Shown here: positions 37,227-48,905 of the stretch, piece after piece
Numbering within the stretch: position 1 is the first letter of the stretch
Layout of the letters: each line of letters begins with the position of its first letter
Source: Mycolicibacterium sp. TY81
GTDB lineage: Bacteria; Actinomycetota; Actinomycetes; Mycobacteriales; Mycobacteriaceae
Direction: 5' to 3'
Assembly (NCBI RefSeq): GCF_018326285.1
Contig: NZ_AP023362.1
Span: 5,952,001 to 6,016,000 of the forward strand
Length of the DNA: 64,000 nt
The notes under the pieces: model-generated
Seen by the model: the letters and a program-made list of their open reading frames with translations, nothing else
Databases searched by the model: none
What the model was told of the DNA's origin: nothing
Position numbers and translations under genes: made by a program

Positions 37227-37514
37227 TCACTGCAGACCAGCAACGGAGTCCTGGTGGTCAGGTGGTCCGGCCTTCCGGTCTATGCCGAGAACTGTCTGAA
37301 CGACAGCATCGATACTGGGGATCTCCTCGAACCCGTCGGTCGCGGGATGTGCGGTGTCGCTCAGCGCGGTTGCGATGACGTCCCAGGTGTGGCCGGCGGC
37401 ATGTGCCGCTTGGACAGCATCGCGCAGTTCACTCTGGGCCGCACGCAGCGCCTGATGAGCCGCGCTGATGCGCTCGATGTACGCGAGGTGCATTTCCTGC
37501 TTCTCTGCTGACAT
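37227..37514 (-). CDS. Hypothetical 95-aa helical protein
   Basis: MSAEKQEMHLAYIERISAAH, then QALRAAQSELRDAVQAAHAA, then GHTWDVIATALSDTAHPATD. Two long helices lead into GHTWDVIATAL, which resembles the start of a helix-turn-helix (as in small actinobacterial sigma-like proteins). The start at 37514 has TTGGAG 10 nt upstream. No family named. A large dyad lies 53 bp upstream and may control it. Confidence 0.5.
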   Translation of the reverse strand: MSAEKQEMHLAYIERISAAHQALRAAQSELRDAVQAAHAAGHTWDVIATALSDTAHPATDGFEEIPSIDAVVQTVLGIDRKAGPPDHQDSVAGLQ

Positions 37515-37566
37515 CTCTTCTGCTCCAAGCGTCCCTGAGGTGATCACCGATTCGGGCGCCGAAGCT

Positions 37567-37609
37567 GAGTTTGTGTGCCAAATCCAGCCCAGATCTGGCA
37601 CACAAGCTC
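37567..37609. promoter_or_regulatory. 14-bp-arm dyad upstream of the 95-aa gene
   Basis: Arms 37567-37580 and 37596-37609 (inner ten bases TTGTGTGCCA/TGGCACACAA perfect, one mismatch outside), 15-nt spacer. Either an operator or an RNA hairpin in the leader. Confidence 0.5.
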
Positions 37610-37698
37610 ATGCTCGTCAGCTCAATCGGGAAGGCCGGGCCCTCCGGCAGTCACCTCACTGTCCTTTCCTTTACCACTTGTGCGATTCAGGGTAGCTT

Positions 37699-37720
37699 AT
37701 CTATGGCAACCGACATAGAT
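37699..37720 (+). promoter_or_regulatory. ATCTATG-N8-CATAGAT dyad upstream of the MerR gene
   Basis: Perfect 7-bp arms at 37699-37705 and 37714-37720, in an AT-rich promoter region (TTCTATATAG follows) 54 bp before the MerR start. A likely operator. Confidence 0.5.
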
Positions 37721-37773
37721 TTCTATATAGCACTGGTACATGATTCAATGCACGTAGTGGAACAGGGAATCTC

Positions 37774-38112
37774 ATGAACGATGCAGATCGCCGGCCGGTG
37801 CGGCCGAGCGCAGGACCCGCGGCCGCGGGCCCGGCATCCGATCATGCGGTGTACGGGATCACGGTCGCGGCGGAACTGTCCGGTGCGCCAACGCAATCAC
37901 TGCGGCTGTGGGAGCGTCACGGGCTCCTCGCTCCGGCGCGCACCGACGGCGGCACCCGCCGCTACAGCGCCGACGACGTGGCCCGGATCGGACGGATCGT
38001 CGACCTGGTCGCCTCGGGCGTCAACATCGCGGGAATCAGCAGGATCCTCGAATTGGAAGACGCCAACAACGCGCTGCGCAGCGCCGCCGATCGGCGCAAC
38101 CGCTCGAAGTGA
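37774..38112 (+). CDS. MerR-family transcriptional regulator
   Basis: A 112-aa protein. After a 25-residue flexible arm comes the winged helix: YGITVAAELSGAPTQSLRLW, ERHGLLAPARTDGGTRRYSA, DDVARIGRIVDLVASGVNIA, GISRILELED. The layout resembles HspR-type repressors rather than metal-binding MerR (no C-terminal cysteines). No known ligand. Its terminus lies 20 bp from the convergent FAD/Rieske gene. Confidence 0.88.
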   Translation: MNDADRRPVRPSAGPAAAGPASDHAVYGITVAAELSGAPTQSLRLWERHGLLAPARTDGGTRRYSADDVARIGRIVDLVASGVNIAGISRILELEDANNALRSAADRRNRSK

Positions 38113-38132
38113 CGGTCGGCTGATCAGCTCGG

Positions 38133-39704
38133 TTATCGTGCCCGGGTTTTCGCCGCGAGACCTCGGGTGGCGGGCCCTTCCAGGAGCCGCCCGTCCGGTG
38201 CGAACCGCGAGCCGTGCAGCGGACACTCCCAGGCCCGGTCGGCGTCGTTCCATCGCACCACGCCGCCCAGGTGCGGACAGATCGCCGACACGGTGTGTTG
38301 CTTCCCGTCGACCAGGCTGTCGGCGCGTAGCTGCCACGGGAGCCCGCTGACCACCCCGCCGCCTTCGCAGAGGCCATCCGGCGACGTGGCGATCGGCGTG
38401 ATCCAGCCTTTGGCCAGATTGAGTCCGACCTCGAGATTCGCGCGCAGGGCGGCGGTCATCCCGCGCAGCTCGTGCGGACTCCAACTGTCGAACGCGCGAG
38501 CCCACTCGATGTGGCCGCCGAGCATCTGCGCGGCCAGGACCAGCGCCGCCGCGACGCCGTTGGTCAGCCCCCACTTGTCGAAACCCGTTGCCACCCGGAT
38601 TTTTTCGTAGCCCGGGAGTAGTGGTCCGACGTACGGCAACTCGTCGATGGGCGAATAGTCCTGGGCCGACCAGAAGTGCGTCGGGTGGGCACCGGGATAG
38701 TGCAGTTCCGCCCACTTGGCGAGCTCGGCCACGTCATGGGCGGGTGCGTGGCCACGGCCAACCGGATGGCCGGCGCCGCCGACGATGAGTTTCTCGCCGC
38801 TCGAGGACGGCGCGTAGCGCACCGACCGGGTGGGTGAATCGACCGAGATGAACATGCCGCCCGTCGCCTCGCGCGCAACGTCGAATGCCAAGCAGTAGGA
38901 GCGTTTCGCCGTCAGCCGGGCGAAGAAGCCGCCGCGATCCAGGATCGGCGTTCCCGTCGCCAGGATGCACCGGTGCGCGGTGACCGACATGTGGGACCCG
39001 GCGGTATCGACCATCGGATGTGTTGCCTGCAACGCCACGCGAAGCAATCCGTCGTCGGCCACCGACAGCGCGCGGACACCCTGTAACAGCGTGCCGCCGT
39101 GGGTTTCGAGTTCCACCGCCAGACTGTTCAGCAGGGGCATGGGATCGAGCTGTGCCTGTTCAGGTAGCCGCACGCCGCCATGGAACGGGAACGGCACATC
39201 GGCGGAGTCGACCCACTGTGCTTGCGTCAATCCCGCTTCCTGGCAGGCGCTGAACGTATCGCGCGCGGTGGCAGCGCCGGAGAATGTCTGGGCGTAGGCA
39301 TGGTCGGGTTCGGCCTGCCACGGGATCGCGTGGTTCTCGCAATGCCGCACCAGCCAGTCACGCCCCTCGGCGTTGCCGCGGACATAGTCGCGCAACACAT
39401 CCGCGTTGTGCTTGGCGGCGATGCGCGCCAGCTTGCTGCCCTGCAGCACGCTCAATTTGCCGGTGGTGTTGCCCGTTGTGCCGGCGCCCACATGCCGTGC
39501 CTCGACGACCGTGACGTTCTTACCCGCCCGGGCCAGGAGCACGGCAGTGGTCAGCCCGGTGATGCCGGCGCCGATCACGACCACGTCGGCGGGAGACGCC
39601 ATGTCGGTCGACTTCGGCGCCGGCGACGAGGACGGCGACATCTCACGGTCGGCCAACCACAACGAGGTCAGGTGGCAACCTTCGGGAGGTCCGGTCACCG
39701 CCAT
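38133..39704 (-). CDS. FAD-dependent oxidoreductase with C-terminal Rieske [2Fe-2S] domain
   Basis: A 523-aa protein. Residues 41 to about 410 are a DAO/GlpO-type FAD domain (VVVIGAGITGLTTAVLLARA, CILATGTPILDRGGFF, GEKLIVGGAGHPVG, VATGFDKWGLTNGVAAALV). The last about 100 residues are a Rieske cluster domain with ICPHLGGVVRWNDADRAWEC then PLHGSRF (C-x-H and C-x2-H ligands). Such fusions occur in many actinobacteria, with electron transfer from Rieske to FAD and unknown substrate. It follows the hemophore-like gene with 2 nt between, so they are one transcript. Confidence 0.9.
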   Translation of the reverse strand: MAVTGPPEGCHLTSLWLADREMSPSSSPAPKSTDMASPADVVVIGAGITGLTTAVLLARAGKNVTVVEARHVGAGTTGNTTGKLSVLQGSKLARIAAKHNADVLRDYVRGNAEGRDWLVRHCENHAIPWQAEPDHAYAQTFSGAATARDTFSACQEAGLTQAQWVDSADVPFPFHGGVRLPEQAQLDPMPLLNSLAVELETHGGTLLQGVRALSVADDGLLRVALQATHPMVDTAGSHMSVTAHRCILATGTPILDRGGFFARLTAKRSYCLAFDVAREATGGMFISVDSPTRSVRYAPSSSGEKLIVGGAGHPVGRGHAPAHDVAELAKWAELHYPGAHPTHFWSAQDYSPIDELPYVGPLLPGYEKIRVATGFDKWGLTNGVAAALVLAAQMLGGHIEWARAFDSWSPHELRGMTAALRANLEVGLNLAKGWITPIATSPDGLCEGGGVVSGLPWQLRADSLVDGKQHTVSAICPHLGGVVRWNDADRAWECPLHGSRFAPDGRLLEGPATRGLAAKTRAR

Positions 39705-39706
39705 GC

Positions 39707-40090
39707 TTAGCCGGCCATGAATTCGGCGTAGGCGGAGGCCATTTCGGGTGACAGCACCGTCACGTTGCACCGCTGCTGAGTGTCACCGATCGGCGCCAGA
39801 ATTCCGCGCAGGTCCTGGTACTGCTGGGGGTGGGCCGTGAAGTAGGCCCGGAGATTGGCCGACGCCACCGGCCGCGGCTGCGAATACGACGCCACCACAA
39901 CCTGATTGGCATCCGGATGCGCTGTCAGGTAGTTGCTCGCCGCGCCGGTGGCCGAACTGACGGTGTTCGCAACAGATTCCGGGCTGCAGTCGGTTTCTGC
40001 GACGGCCGTCGCGGGGGTGACCAGGCTCAGACACACCGGTACGGCGGCCAGTACCGGGATCAGGCCCGCGAGTCGAGTTGAAAGCGTCAT
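39707..40090 (-). CDS. Hemophore-related secreted heme-binding protein (second copy type)
   Basis: A 127-aa protein. Signal peptide LIPVLAAVPVCLSLVTPA with cleavage near AVA-ET. The mature part has DCSPESVANTVSSATGAASN, then YLTAHPDANQVVVASYS, AYFTAHPQQYQDLRGILAP and QQRCNVTVLSPE. It has the same four-helix, two-cysteine pattern as the protein at 23168-23551. GAGGAGG lies just upstream of ATG 40090. It is the first gene of the operon with the FAD/Rieske oxidoreductase, which raises the question whether heme or its breakdown is involved. Confidence 0.82.
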   Translation of the reverse strand: MTLSTRLAGLIPVLAAVPVCLSLVTPATAVAETDCSPESVANTVSSATGAASNYLTAHPDANQVVVASYSQPRPVASANLRAYFTAHPQQYQDLRGILAPIGDTQQRCNVTVLSPEMASAYAEFMAG

Positions 40091-40372
40091 GACATGTCCT
40101 CCTCGGTGTTTCGTTGCCGACTGGAACGCAGATCGGCCGTTACGGCTGGACGGCATCCGCCAGGCGTCGGTCGTCATATACCCGCGGTGGCGAATCTGAA
40201 CCCATCGGCTTTTGCTGTCTCTCATCCACAGTGCGTGTTTCAAAGCGGCCGAGCGGGTATTCAGCCACCGTCAGTTGGATCCGATCGCGACGCCCCGCCG
40301 GAGTGGCTCAGACATCGCCGTCGCTCTCTCCGGTCCACAGATCCGGGCGCCCGGTCGCTCCGTACTGGCACC
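40091..40372. other. Intergenic stretch without a recognised gene
   Basis: Promoter region of the hemophore-like gene on the left. Frames on the plus strand have no domain. A terminator hairpin for the MFS gene lies at its right end. Confidence 0.45.
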
Positions 40373-40409
40373 GCCGGGACGGTTCAGCCGCAAACAGGAC
40401 CGTCCCGGC
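40373..40409 (-). terminator. Terminator hairpin downstream of the MFS gene
   Basis: Perfect 11-bp stem (GCCGGGACGGT/ACCGTCCCGGC, arms 40373-40383 and 40399-40409), 15-nt loop, starting 30 nt after the MFS stop on the minus strand. Confidence 0.65.
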
Positions 40410-40438
40410 CACCATGTGTGGGGACGACGCCGGTCCGG

Positions 40439-43163
<2,725 letters not shown>

Positions 43164-43185
43164 CTGGGTGGGCTACCCGTGTCGG

Positions 43186-43875
43186 CTACTCCGGAAACAC
43201 GCGCGTCGCCGGTGGGGGACTGTCGACAATTGCCGGCAACACGAAGGTCCGGAGGTAGTTCCGCGCCACCGTCGGATCGCTGCTGCCGGGCACCACGTCC
43301 AGCAGCAGGCTCAGTGCCGTCGAGATGAGGAACTGCGCAAGGTCATGCGGATGCAGGCCGGGCCGGAACTGGCCCGTCGTGCTGTTGGCGAGCATGCCTT
43401 CGACCATCGACTGGACCGTCCTGGTCAGCGAGCCGTCGTTGGCGATGAGCATGGCGACGGCGCCGTCGGGCGTCTGGTCGGCGATGGTTTGCAGCAGTGG
43501 ATCGTGCACCAGCTGCGTCGCGACGATGACGAGGCTGTCGATCAGCAGATCGACCGGCGTGGCGTCGGCGGCCACCTGCTGCAGCATCGTCAGCATGTGC
43601 CGTTGGGTGGTGCGTTGCACCAACGCTGCGATCAGTTCTTTCCGGGTGGCGAACTGCCGGTAGATCGCGCTGCGCGAGTAGCCGGCTTCGGCGGCGATGA
43701 CCTCCATGGTGAAGGTCCCGCTGCCACCGTCGATGAAGAACTGCTCCGCGGCGTCGAGCAGTACCTGCCGGGCCTGCTCGGTGTTGTTGCCGCCACCGAC
43801 CGGACGCCCGCGGGGCCTGCGCTGCGGTGCTGACACTCGACTGTCCTGTCGGGGATTGGGAGCGATGGGGATCAC
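43186..43875 (-). CDS. TetR-family regulator of the DJ-1/MFS operon
   Basis: A 229-aa protein. HTH: QARQVLLDAAEQFFIDGGSG, then EVIAAEAGYSRSAIYRQFAT and RKELIAALV. The C-terminal domain resembles TetR_C of drug-responsive repressors. First gene of the operon, so it probably represses itself and the transporter. GTG 43836 is another possible start after the basic arm. Confidence 0.9.
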   Translation of the reverse strand: MIPIAPNPRQDSRVSAPQRRPRGRPVGGGNNTEQARQVLLDAAEQFFIDGGSGTFTMEVIAAEAGYSRSAIYRQFATRKELIAALVQRTTQRHMLTMLQQVAADATPVDLLIDSLVIVATQLVHDPLLQTIADQTPDGAVAMLIANDGSLTRTVQSMVEGMLANSTTGQFRPGLHPHDLAQFLISTALSLLLDVVPGSSDPTVARNYLRTFVLPAIVDSPPPATRVFPE

Positions 43876-43979
43876 CAGTATGCCGCAGGCAAGTGGGGCG
43901 CCCCGTGCGCTAATGCAACATCTAAACCAATTTGTTCATTTTCCTCCCACGCGCCGCGCTGCGGGCTAGCGTGCGGTTG

Positions 43980-45668
43980 ATGACGGGGTGGTCGAGAGCG
44001 GTTTGGGTGATGCTGGCCGCGGGGTGTCTGGCGCTGTGGCTGCCGATGGCGCCGGTGTGGGCCGACGATGCATCCGGTGCCGCGCACAGCGTGGGGGACG
44101 CGTCGCACCCCACCGCTTCGCAGCCGACGACGTCACCGGCAGGGACGGCGTCACAGGCTGGGGCGGCGCCGGCCGGGAAGTCGAAGCCCGCGACTGATCC
44201 GCATGCGCGCAAGTCCGCCGACCATTCCTCGCGGACCAAGAAGGCCAAAGACGCCACCAAACCCGACAAGGGCGCGCCCGACAAGGCCTCGGTGACGCGA
44301 CCCACCGCGCCGGAGAAAGCGGTCCGGGCGCAGGCGGCTCGACCCAAGCCGACACTGCCGGCGGTGAAGCTTCCGAACGCGTTGCCGGCCAAGCGGTCTC
44401 AGGTTCCAGCCGTCTCCGCTGCGCAACCGGTTTCAGCGACGGCATCGCAGCCGAGTGCCGTGGTCAAGACGGCGGCAGCCGCAGCCACGACCACCAGCGC
44501 CACGACCACGAGCGCCGTGACCACCGGTGCCACGACCACCGACACCCCGACCGCGGCGGTGAAAACCGCACGGCCCAGCCTGATCAACGTCATCGGGTCG
44601 TTCGTGTTCAACGTGATCGGCAGCGCCATGCTCGCGTTCGCCGGCCCGCCGGTGCTGCCGCGGGGCAGCACAGTCACGGTCAAGGTGTCCAGCCTGGCCA
44701 TGCCGGGCACCGGGCAGAAGGTCCAGGCGAACTGGTATTTCCCGGAGCACGCGGATTCGGCGACCCGGGTGATCTATTTCCAGCACGGCTTCATGGCCGT
44801 CGCCCCGATGTACAGCTACACGCTGGCCGCACTGGCGCAGGGCACCAACAGCATCGTGGTGGCTCCGACGTTGTCCTCCAACGCGTTTGATTCCAAGGCG
44901 CGGTGGCTCGGCGGTTCGGCAGACCAGCAGGCGGTGGCCGACCTGTTCGCCGGTGATCGCGCGTCACTGACCGAAAGTGCCGGCGCCGCAGCCGGACACG
45001 AGGTGACGCTACCCACGAAGTTCATCCTGGTCGGCCATTCGCTCGGCGGCGCGCTGGTGAGTTCGGCCGCCGGCCGCATGGTGGACAACGGTGCGGTCGC
45101 GAATCTGGAGGGGGTGGTGTTGATGGATTCGGTCGATCTGAACGGTGTGGTGCCCGCCGCGCTGCAGAAGCTGAGCGGCGCCAATTACCGCCCGATTTAC
45201 GACATTTCGTCCGAGCCGTATGTATGGAACATCGACGGTCTGGTCGGGCGGGAGCTCGAAGCGGCTCGGCCCGGGCAGTTCAACGGGGTCATGCTGGTCG
45301 GGGGCCGGCACATCGATGCGCTGCAGGGCGCGAACCCCGTGCTGCAATTCGCCGAGTACGTCGTGGCCGGCTTCTCGCGGTCACCGAATATCGAGGCCGA
45401 GAAGACGCTCGCCATCGGCTGGATCAACGACATGTTCGCCGGTACCCAGACCGGAATCTATGGCGCGCCAGGGCAGACCATCACGATCGACACCAAAGCC
45501 GGACCGGCCACCGCGGTGGCGTTGCCGTTCGCGTCCACTCGGCCCGTGCAGGCCACGCCGTGGGACGGCCTCGCGCAGCTGATCCTCAACACCGTGCTGC
45601 AGTTCGCCGTCTACGAGCCCATGGCGCAGCCGAGCCCTGCGCGCGCCGTCAGCGCAGTTCTGCGATGA
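43980..45668 (+). CDS. Secreted alpha/beta hydrolase with long low-complexity N-terminal region
   Basis: A 562-aa protein. Signal peptide WVMLAAGCLALWLPMAPVWA. Then about 170 residues rich in A, P, T, K and S (ATTTSATTTSAVTTGATTTD). Then a hydrophobic segment and the hydrolase: WYFPEHADSATRVIYFQHGF, KFILVGHSLGGALVSSAAGR with nucleophile Ser354, and GVVLMDSVDLNGVV. Likely an envelope esterase/lipase reaching through the cell wall by its disordered linker. Convergent with the luciferase-like gene, overlapping by 20 nt. ATG 43980 begins the signal peptide. Confidence 0.85.
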   Translation: MTGWSRAVWVMLAAGCLALWLPMAPVWADDASGAAHSVGDASHPTASQPTTSPAGTASQAGAAPAGKSKPATDPHARKSADHSSRTKKAKDATKPDKGAPDKASVTRPTAPEKAVRAQAARPKPTLPAVKLPNALPAKRSQVPAVSAAQPVSATASQPSAVVKTAAAAATTTSATTTSAVTTGATTTDTPTAAVKTARPSLINVIGSFVFNVIGSAMLAFAGPPVLPRGSTVTVKVSSLAMPGTGQKVQANWYFPEHADSATRVIYFQHGFMAVAPMYSYTLAALAQGTNSIVVAPTLSSNAFDSKARWLGGSADQQAVADLFAGDRASLTESAGAAAGHEVTLPTKFILVGHSLGGALVSSAAGRMVDNGAVANLEGVVLMDSVDLNGVVPAALQKLSGANYRPIYDISSEPYVWNIDGLVGRELEAARPGQFNGVMLVGGRHIDALQGANPVLQFAEYVVAGFSRSPNIEAEKTLAIGWINDMFAGTQTGIYGAPGQTITIDTKAGPATAVALPFASTRPVQATPWDGLAQLILNTVLQFAVYEPMAQPSPARAVSAVLR

Positions 45669-46470
45669 CCTTCGCGAAGGCCTCCGAATGCTGTTGCTGG
45701 ACAATGAAGTAGCTCACCCCGTAGCGATCCCGCAGGTCGCGGATCCGGTCGGCCATGTCGGTGGTGCTGCCGCTGAGGGCGCCCGGTGTCGTCAACAACT
45801 CGGCGTCGCTGAGGTCGGGCTGGAAGCGCCGGGTCATGGACAGGTTCGGTATCCCGGACCCGTCGGTCGGCACCGCGGTGATGGCCAGGTTCAGCTCCAG
45901 CTCATCGAACCGGTCGCCGGCGGCGTTGCGCACGAACGAGATTCGCTCAGCGAGCGGGTCGTGGTCGGCGGATGGCGGGCCGCCGCCGGTCAGCCCGATT
46001 ATCTGTGCCTGCTGGGCGGCGACCGTCAGCAGCTTGTCGCCGGCACCGGCGATCATCACCGGCACCTCGGGCAGGTGGGTGCGCAGATACGAGGTGACGT
46101 GCGCGGTGTACTCCACCCGTTTCCCGGCACTGGGGAACGGCAGTTCGGCGGCATCGAACTCTTCCTTGACGTACCCGGCACCGAGGCCCGTCTCGAAACG
46201 TCCCTCGGTCAGGTCGCGCATGGCCGCGATGTCGCGGGCCAGCAGCGCGGGCTTGTAGAAGCACGCGTTGAACACGAAGGTGCCCAGGTGCAGCGTGCTG
46301 CTCGCCGCGGCGGCGGTCGCCAGCACCGGAAACGGCGCCGGAGCGCCCAGATGGTCGGGCACCAGGAGGACGTCGTAGCCGAGGCCCTCACCGCGGCGCG
46401 CCGCCTCCTGGACCGCTGACCGGCTGTCGGTGTGCCGCAGGCCGACGCCGAAACGGAAATCTCTCGTCAT
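45649..46470 (-). CDS. Luciferase-like F420-dependent oxidoreductase (TIGR03621 type)
   Basis: A 273-aa single-domain barrel protein. FRFGVGLRHTDSRSAVQEAA, DVLLVPDHLGAPAPFPVLAT, THLGTFVFNA-type strand (TLHLGTFVFNACFYKPALLA), LTEGRFETGLGAGYVKEEF and VPVMIAGAGDKLLTVAAQQA are standard family blocks. It uses F420 or FMN; the substrate is unknown. Its start and the start of the MFS gene are 52 bp apart (divergent). Confidence 0.9.
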   Translation of the reverse strand: MTRDFRFGVGLRHTDSRSAVQEAARRGEGLGYDVLLVPDHLGAPAPFPVLATAAAASSTLHLGTFVFNACFYKPALLARDIAAMRDLTEGRFETGLGAGYVKEEFDAAELPFPSAGKRVEYTAHVTSYLRTHLPEVPVMIAGAGDKLLTVAAQQAQIIGLTGGGPPSADHDPLAERISFVRNAAGDRFDELELNLAITAVPTDGSGIPNLSMTRRFQPDLSDAELLTTPGALSGSTTDMADRIRDLRDRYGVSYFIVQQQHSEAFAKVIAELR

Positions 46471-46522
46471 GGGTTCGACCTTACGGACGCGCGGGGCGTG
46501 CACGCCGGTGCAAACTGCAGGT

Positions 46523-48049
46523 GTGCGCCCCAGACTGACACTGACCGCGGTCTGCGTGGTGGTGTTCATGCTGCTGCTCGACATGACGATCGTCGCCGCG
46601 GCATTGGCCGACATGCAGGCTGCCCTGCACGCGCCGCTGTCCGGATTGCAGTGGGTCGTCGACGCGTACGCCCTGCCGATGGCCGGATTGCTGCTCACGG
46701 CGGCGACGGTGGGGGACCGGCTGGGACGGCGGCGGTTGTACCTCGGTGGCCTCGTGGTGTTCATGTTCGCGTCGGCCGGGTGCGCGCTCGCCCGCAACAT
46801 CGATGCGCTCAACGGGCTGCGGGCAGTGCAGGGCGCGGCCGGCGCGGTGCTGCTCGGGGTGTCGTTGCCGATGCTCGCGGCCGCGTTCCCCGATGCGCGG
46901 CAGCGGGCGGGCGCCATCGCGGCGTACGGAGCGGCGATGGGGGCGGGCGGTGCCGTCGGGCCGCTGCTGGGCGGTGCGCTCGTCACCGCGTACGGGTGGC
47001 CGTCGATCTTTCTGATCAACCTGCCGGTCGGCGTGGTCGCGCTGTACATCGTCATCTTCGCTGTCCCCGAAAGCGTCGTCCCGCGGTCCCGTCCGGTCGA
47101 CATCTGGGGCACGGTGGTGCTGACAGCGGCGCTGTTCGCGGGCGTGTACGTGCTGATCGAGGGCAACCACTTCGGCTGGGGCAGCCCGATCATGTTGGGA
47201 CTGAGTGCTTTCTGTGTCGTCGCGCTGGCCGCCTTCGGGCTGCGCGAGTCCCGCCTGGCCGAGCCGATGCTCGACGTGCGGCTGCTCGCCGGTCCCGGTT
47301 TCGCGGGTGTCTCCCTGGCCGCGTTCGCCGCGACCGGGACGCTGATCGCGTCGACGAACTACCTGGCGCTGTACTTCATGAACACGTTGGGGTTCAGTCC
47401 CTTTGGGGCCGGGTTGCGCTCGCTGCCGCTGACGCTGGCCATCGTCCTGGGTGCCCCGATGGCGATGGTCGCGGCGCGGCGGATACCGGTGGCCGCCACC
47501 ATCCCGGCCGGCGTCGCATTGATTGCCGCGGGTATGTGGATGATGACCGCAGTAAACGCGAACACGACGTGGACGCACTTCGTCTCGGGGTCGGTCGTGG
47601 CCGGGCTGGGACTCGGCGGGCTGTCCGCGTTGACGTCGGACGCGGCGCTGCGCTTCGTGCCGGTCGCCGACGCCGGGATGGCGACGGGGACGGTCAGCAC
47701 GGCGCGGCAGGTCGGGATTCTGGCCGTCGTGGCCGGGCTCGGAGCCTTGTTCAGCCGACACGCGGGCGACCTTGCCACGTCTCGGCTTTCCGCAGTACCG
47801 GGACTCGGCGCCGAAGCGCGCCGGCAGCTCAGTGACGGGTTGGCGGCCGGCGCCGGGTTGCGGGCGCTCGAGGCCGTGCCCGACAGGCTGCGCCCCGCGC
47901 TCGCGACGCTCGCACGGGAAGCCAGTGCCGCCGGCCTGCAGTCCGCGTTGACCGCTGCCGCGCTCGCCGCCACCACGGCCACGCTGTTCGTGGCGCTGCT
48001 CATCCGGACTGGCACCCGGCAAACAATCCGTGCAGAGTCTGTGGATTAG
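46523..48049 (+). CDS. DHA2-type MFS transporter (14 TM)
   Basis: A 508-aa transporter. First helix with FMLLLDMTIVAAALADMQAA (D1 motif), loop 2-3 with GDRLGRRRLYLGG, helix 5 with GAAMGAGGAVGPLLGGALVT (motif C). Fourteen hydrophobic segments mark a DHA2 drug/H+ antiporter. GTG 46523 is chosen because it directly precedes the first helix. Divergent from the luciferase-like gene. Confidence 0.9.
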   Translation: MRPRLTLTAVCVVVFMLLLDMTIVAAALADMQAALHAPLSGLQWVVDAYALPMAGLLLTAATVGDRLGRRRLYLGGLVVFMFASAGCALARNIDALNGLRAVQGAAGAVLLGVSLPMLAAAFPDARQRAGAIAAYGAAMGAGGAVGPLLGGALVTAYGWPSIFLINLPVGVVALYIVIFAVPESVVPRSRPVDIWGTVVLTAALFAGVYVLIEGNHFGWGSPIMLGLSAFCVVALAAFGLRESRLAEPMLDVRLLAGPGFAGVSLAAFAATGTLIASTNYLALYFMNTLGFSPFGAGLRSLPLTLAIVLGAPMAMVAARRIPVAATIPAGVALIAAGMWMMTAVNANTTWTHFVSGSVVAGLGLGGLSALTSDAALRFVPVADAGMATGTVSTARQVGILAVVAGLGALFSRHAGDLATSRLSAVPGLGAEARRQLSDGLAAGAGLRALEAVPDRLRPALATLAREASAAGLQSALTAAALAATTATLFVALLIRTGTRQTIRAESVD

Positions 48050-48095
48050 CCGAAGTTGCTACGGCCGCGCCGCAATGCGGATAGTTTCGAATCTT

Positions 48096-48905
48096 ATGTT
48101 CGGCGCTGCTGTTCTCATCCCAGCGACCGATTCCGGCCGCTACAGCATCGTCATCTCCGACGACCCCGATGAGATCGAAGCGGCGCAGCGCCTGCGGTAC
48201 CAGACGTTCGCCGAAGAGCTGGGGGCCGCACTGCCACAAGCGATTCGCGGACCGCGCACCGGCGAGATGATCGACATCGACCGCTTCGACGCCTACAGCG
48301 ATCACCTGCTGGCCCGGGACGAACAGACCGGGGCGATCGTCGGCTGCTATCGGCTAGTGCCCCCGGACGGCGCGCGGGCGGCCGGCGGCATCTTCACCGA
48401 CACCAACTTCGAGCTCGGTGCCGGCATCGACGCGTTGCGGCCGTCGCTGGTCGAGTTGGGCCGGGCCAGCGTGCATCCCGACCATCGCAGTGGCGCGGTC
48501 ATGGCGATGCTGTGGGCCGGCATCCTGCGCTACCAGGAACTCACCGGCTACCAGTGGGCGATCGGCAGCCTCTCGGTGCGCATGGCGGACGGCGGTTCGC
48601 GTGGTGCGCTGGTGCGCGGCGTTCTCGACCGGGCGTACCGGCAGCATCCGGCGCCGCCGGAGTTTCGCGTGACACCACGAAACCCGGTGCAGGTCAACGG
48701 AATACCCCTCGCCGAGCTGCCCGATCCCGGTCGGGTGCGGATTCCGCCGATGGTGGCCGGCAGCCTGCGGATCGGCGGTGTGATCTGTGGGGAACCGTCG
48801 TACGACCTGGAATTCGACATGGCCGACTTCGTGGTGCTGATCAATCGGGACATGGTGCATCAGCTCTACCTTGCTCGGCTCACCCGCAACCATGTCCAGA
48901 CCTGA
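48096..48905 (+). CDS. OlsB-like GNAT acyltransferase (Acetyltransf_5 type)
   Basis: A 269-aa protein. It follows the N-acyltransferase family that includes OlsB (ornithine lipid synthesis) and LuxI-like enzymes: AAQRLRYQTFAEELG, then DIDRFDAYSDHLLARDEQTG, AIVGCYRLVPPDGARAAGGI, SLVELGRASVHPDHRSGAVM and LWAGILRYQELTGYQWAIGS. The expected reaction is acyl-ACP/CoA transfer to an amino group such as ornithine. It overlaps the N-monooxygenase gene by 14 nt. The start at 48096 follows a TAGTTT -10 by 8 nt. ATG 48075 is an alternative. Confidence 0.82.
   Translation: MFGAAVLIPATDSGRYSIVISDDPDEIEAAQRLRYQTFAEELGAALPQAIRGPRTGEMIDIDRFDAYSDHLLARDEQTGAIVGCYRLVPPDGARAAGGIFTDTNFELGAGIDALRPSLVELGRASVHPDHRSGAVMAMLWAGILRYQELTGYQWAIGSLSVRMADGGSRGALVRGVLDRAYRQHPAPPEFRVTPRNPVQVNGIPLAELPDPGRVRIPPMVAGSLRIGGVICGEPSYDLEFDMADFVVLINRDMVHQLYLARLTRNHVQT

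Noticed and set aside
46481..48022. Long open frame on the minus strand (513 codons) opposite the MFS gene
   Set aside because: It is rich in R, G, Q and H with no motif, and mirrors the codon pattern of the real transporter gene.
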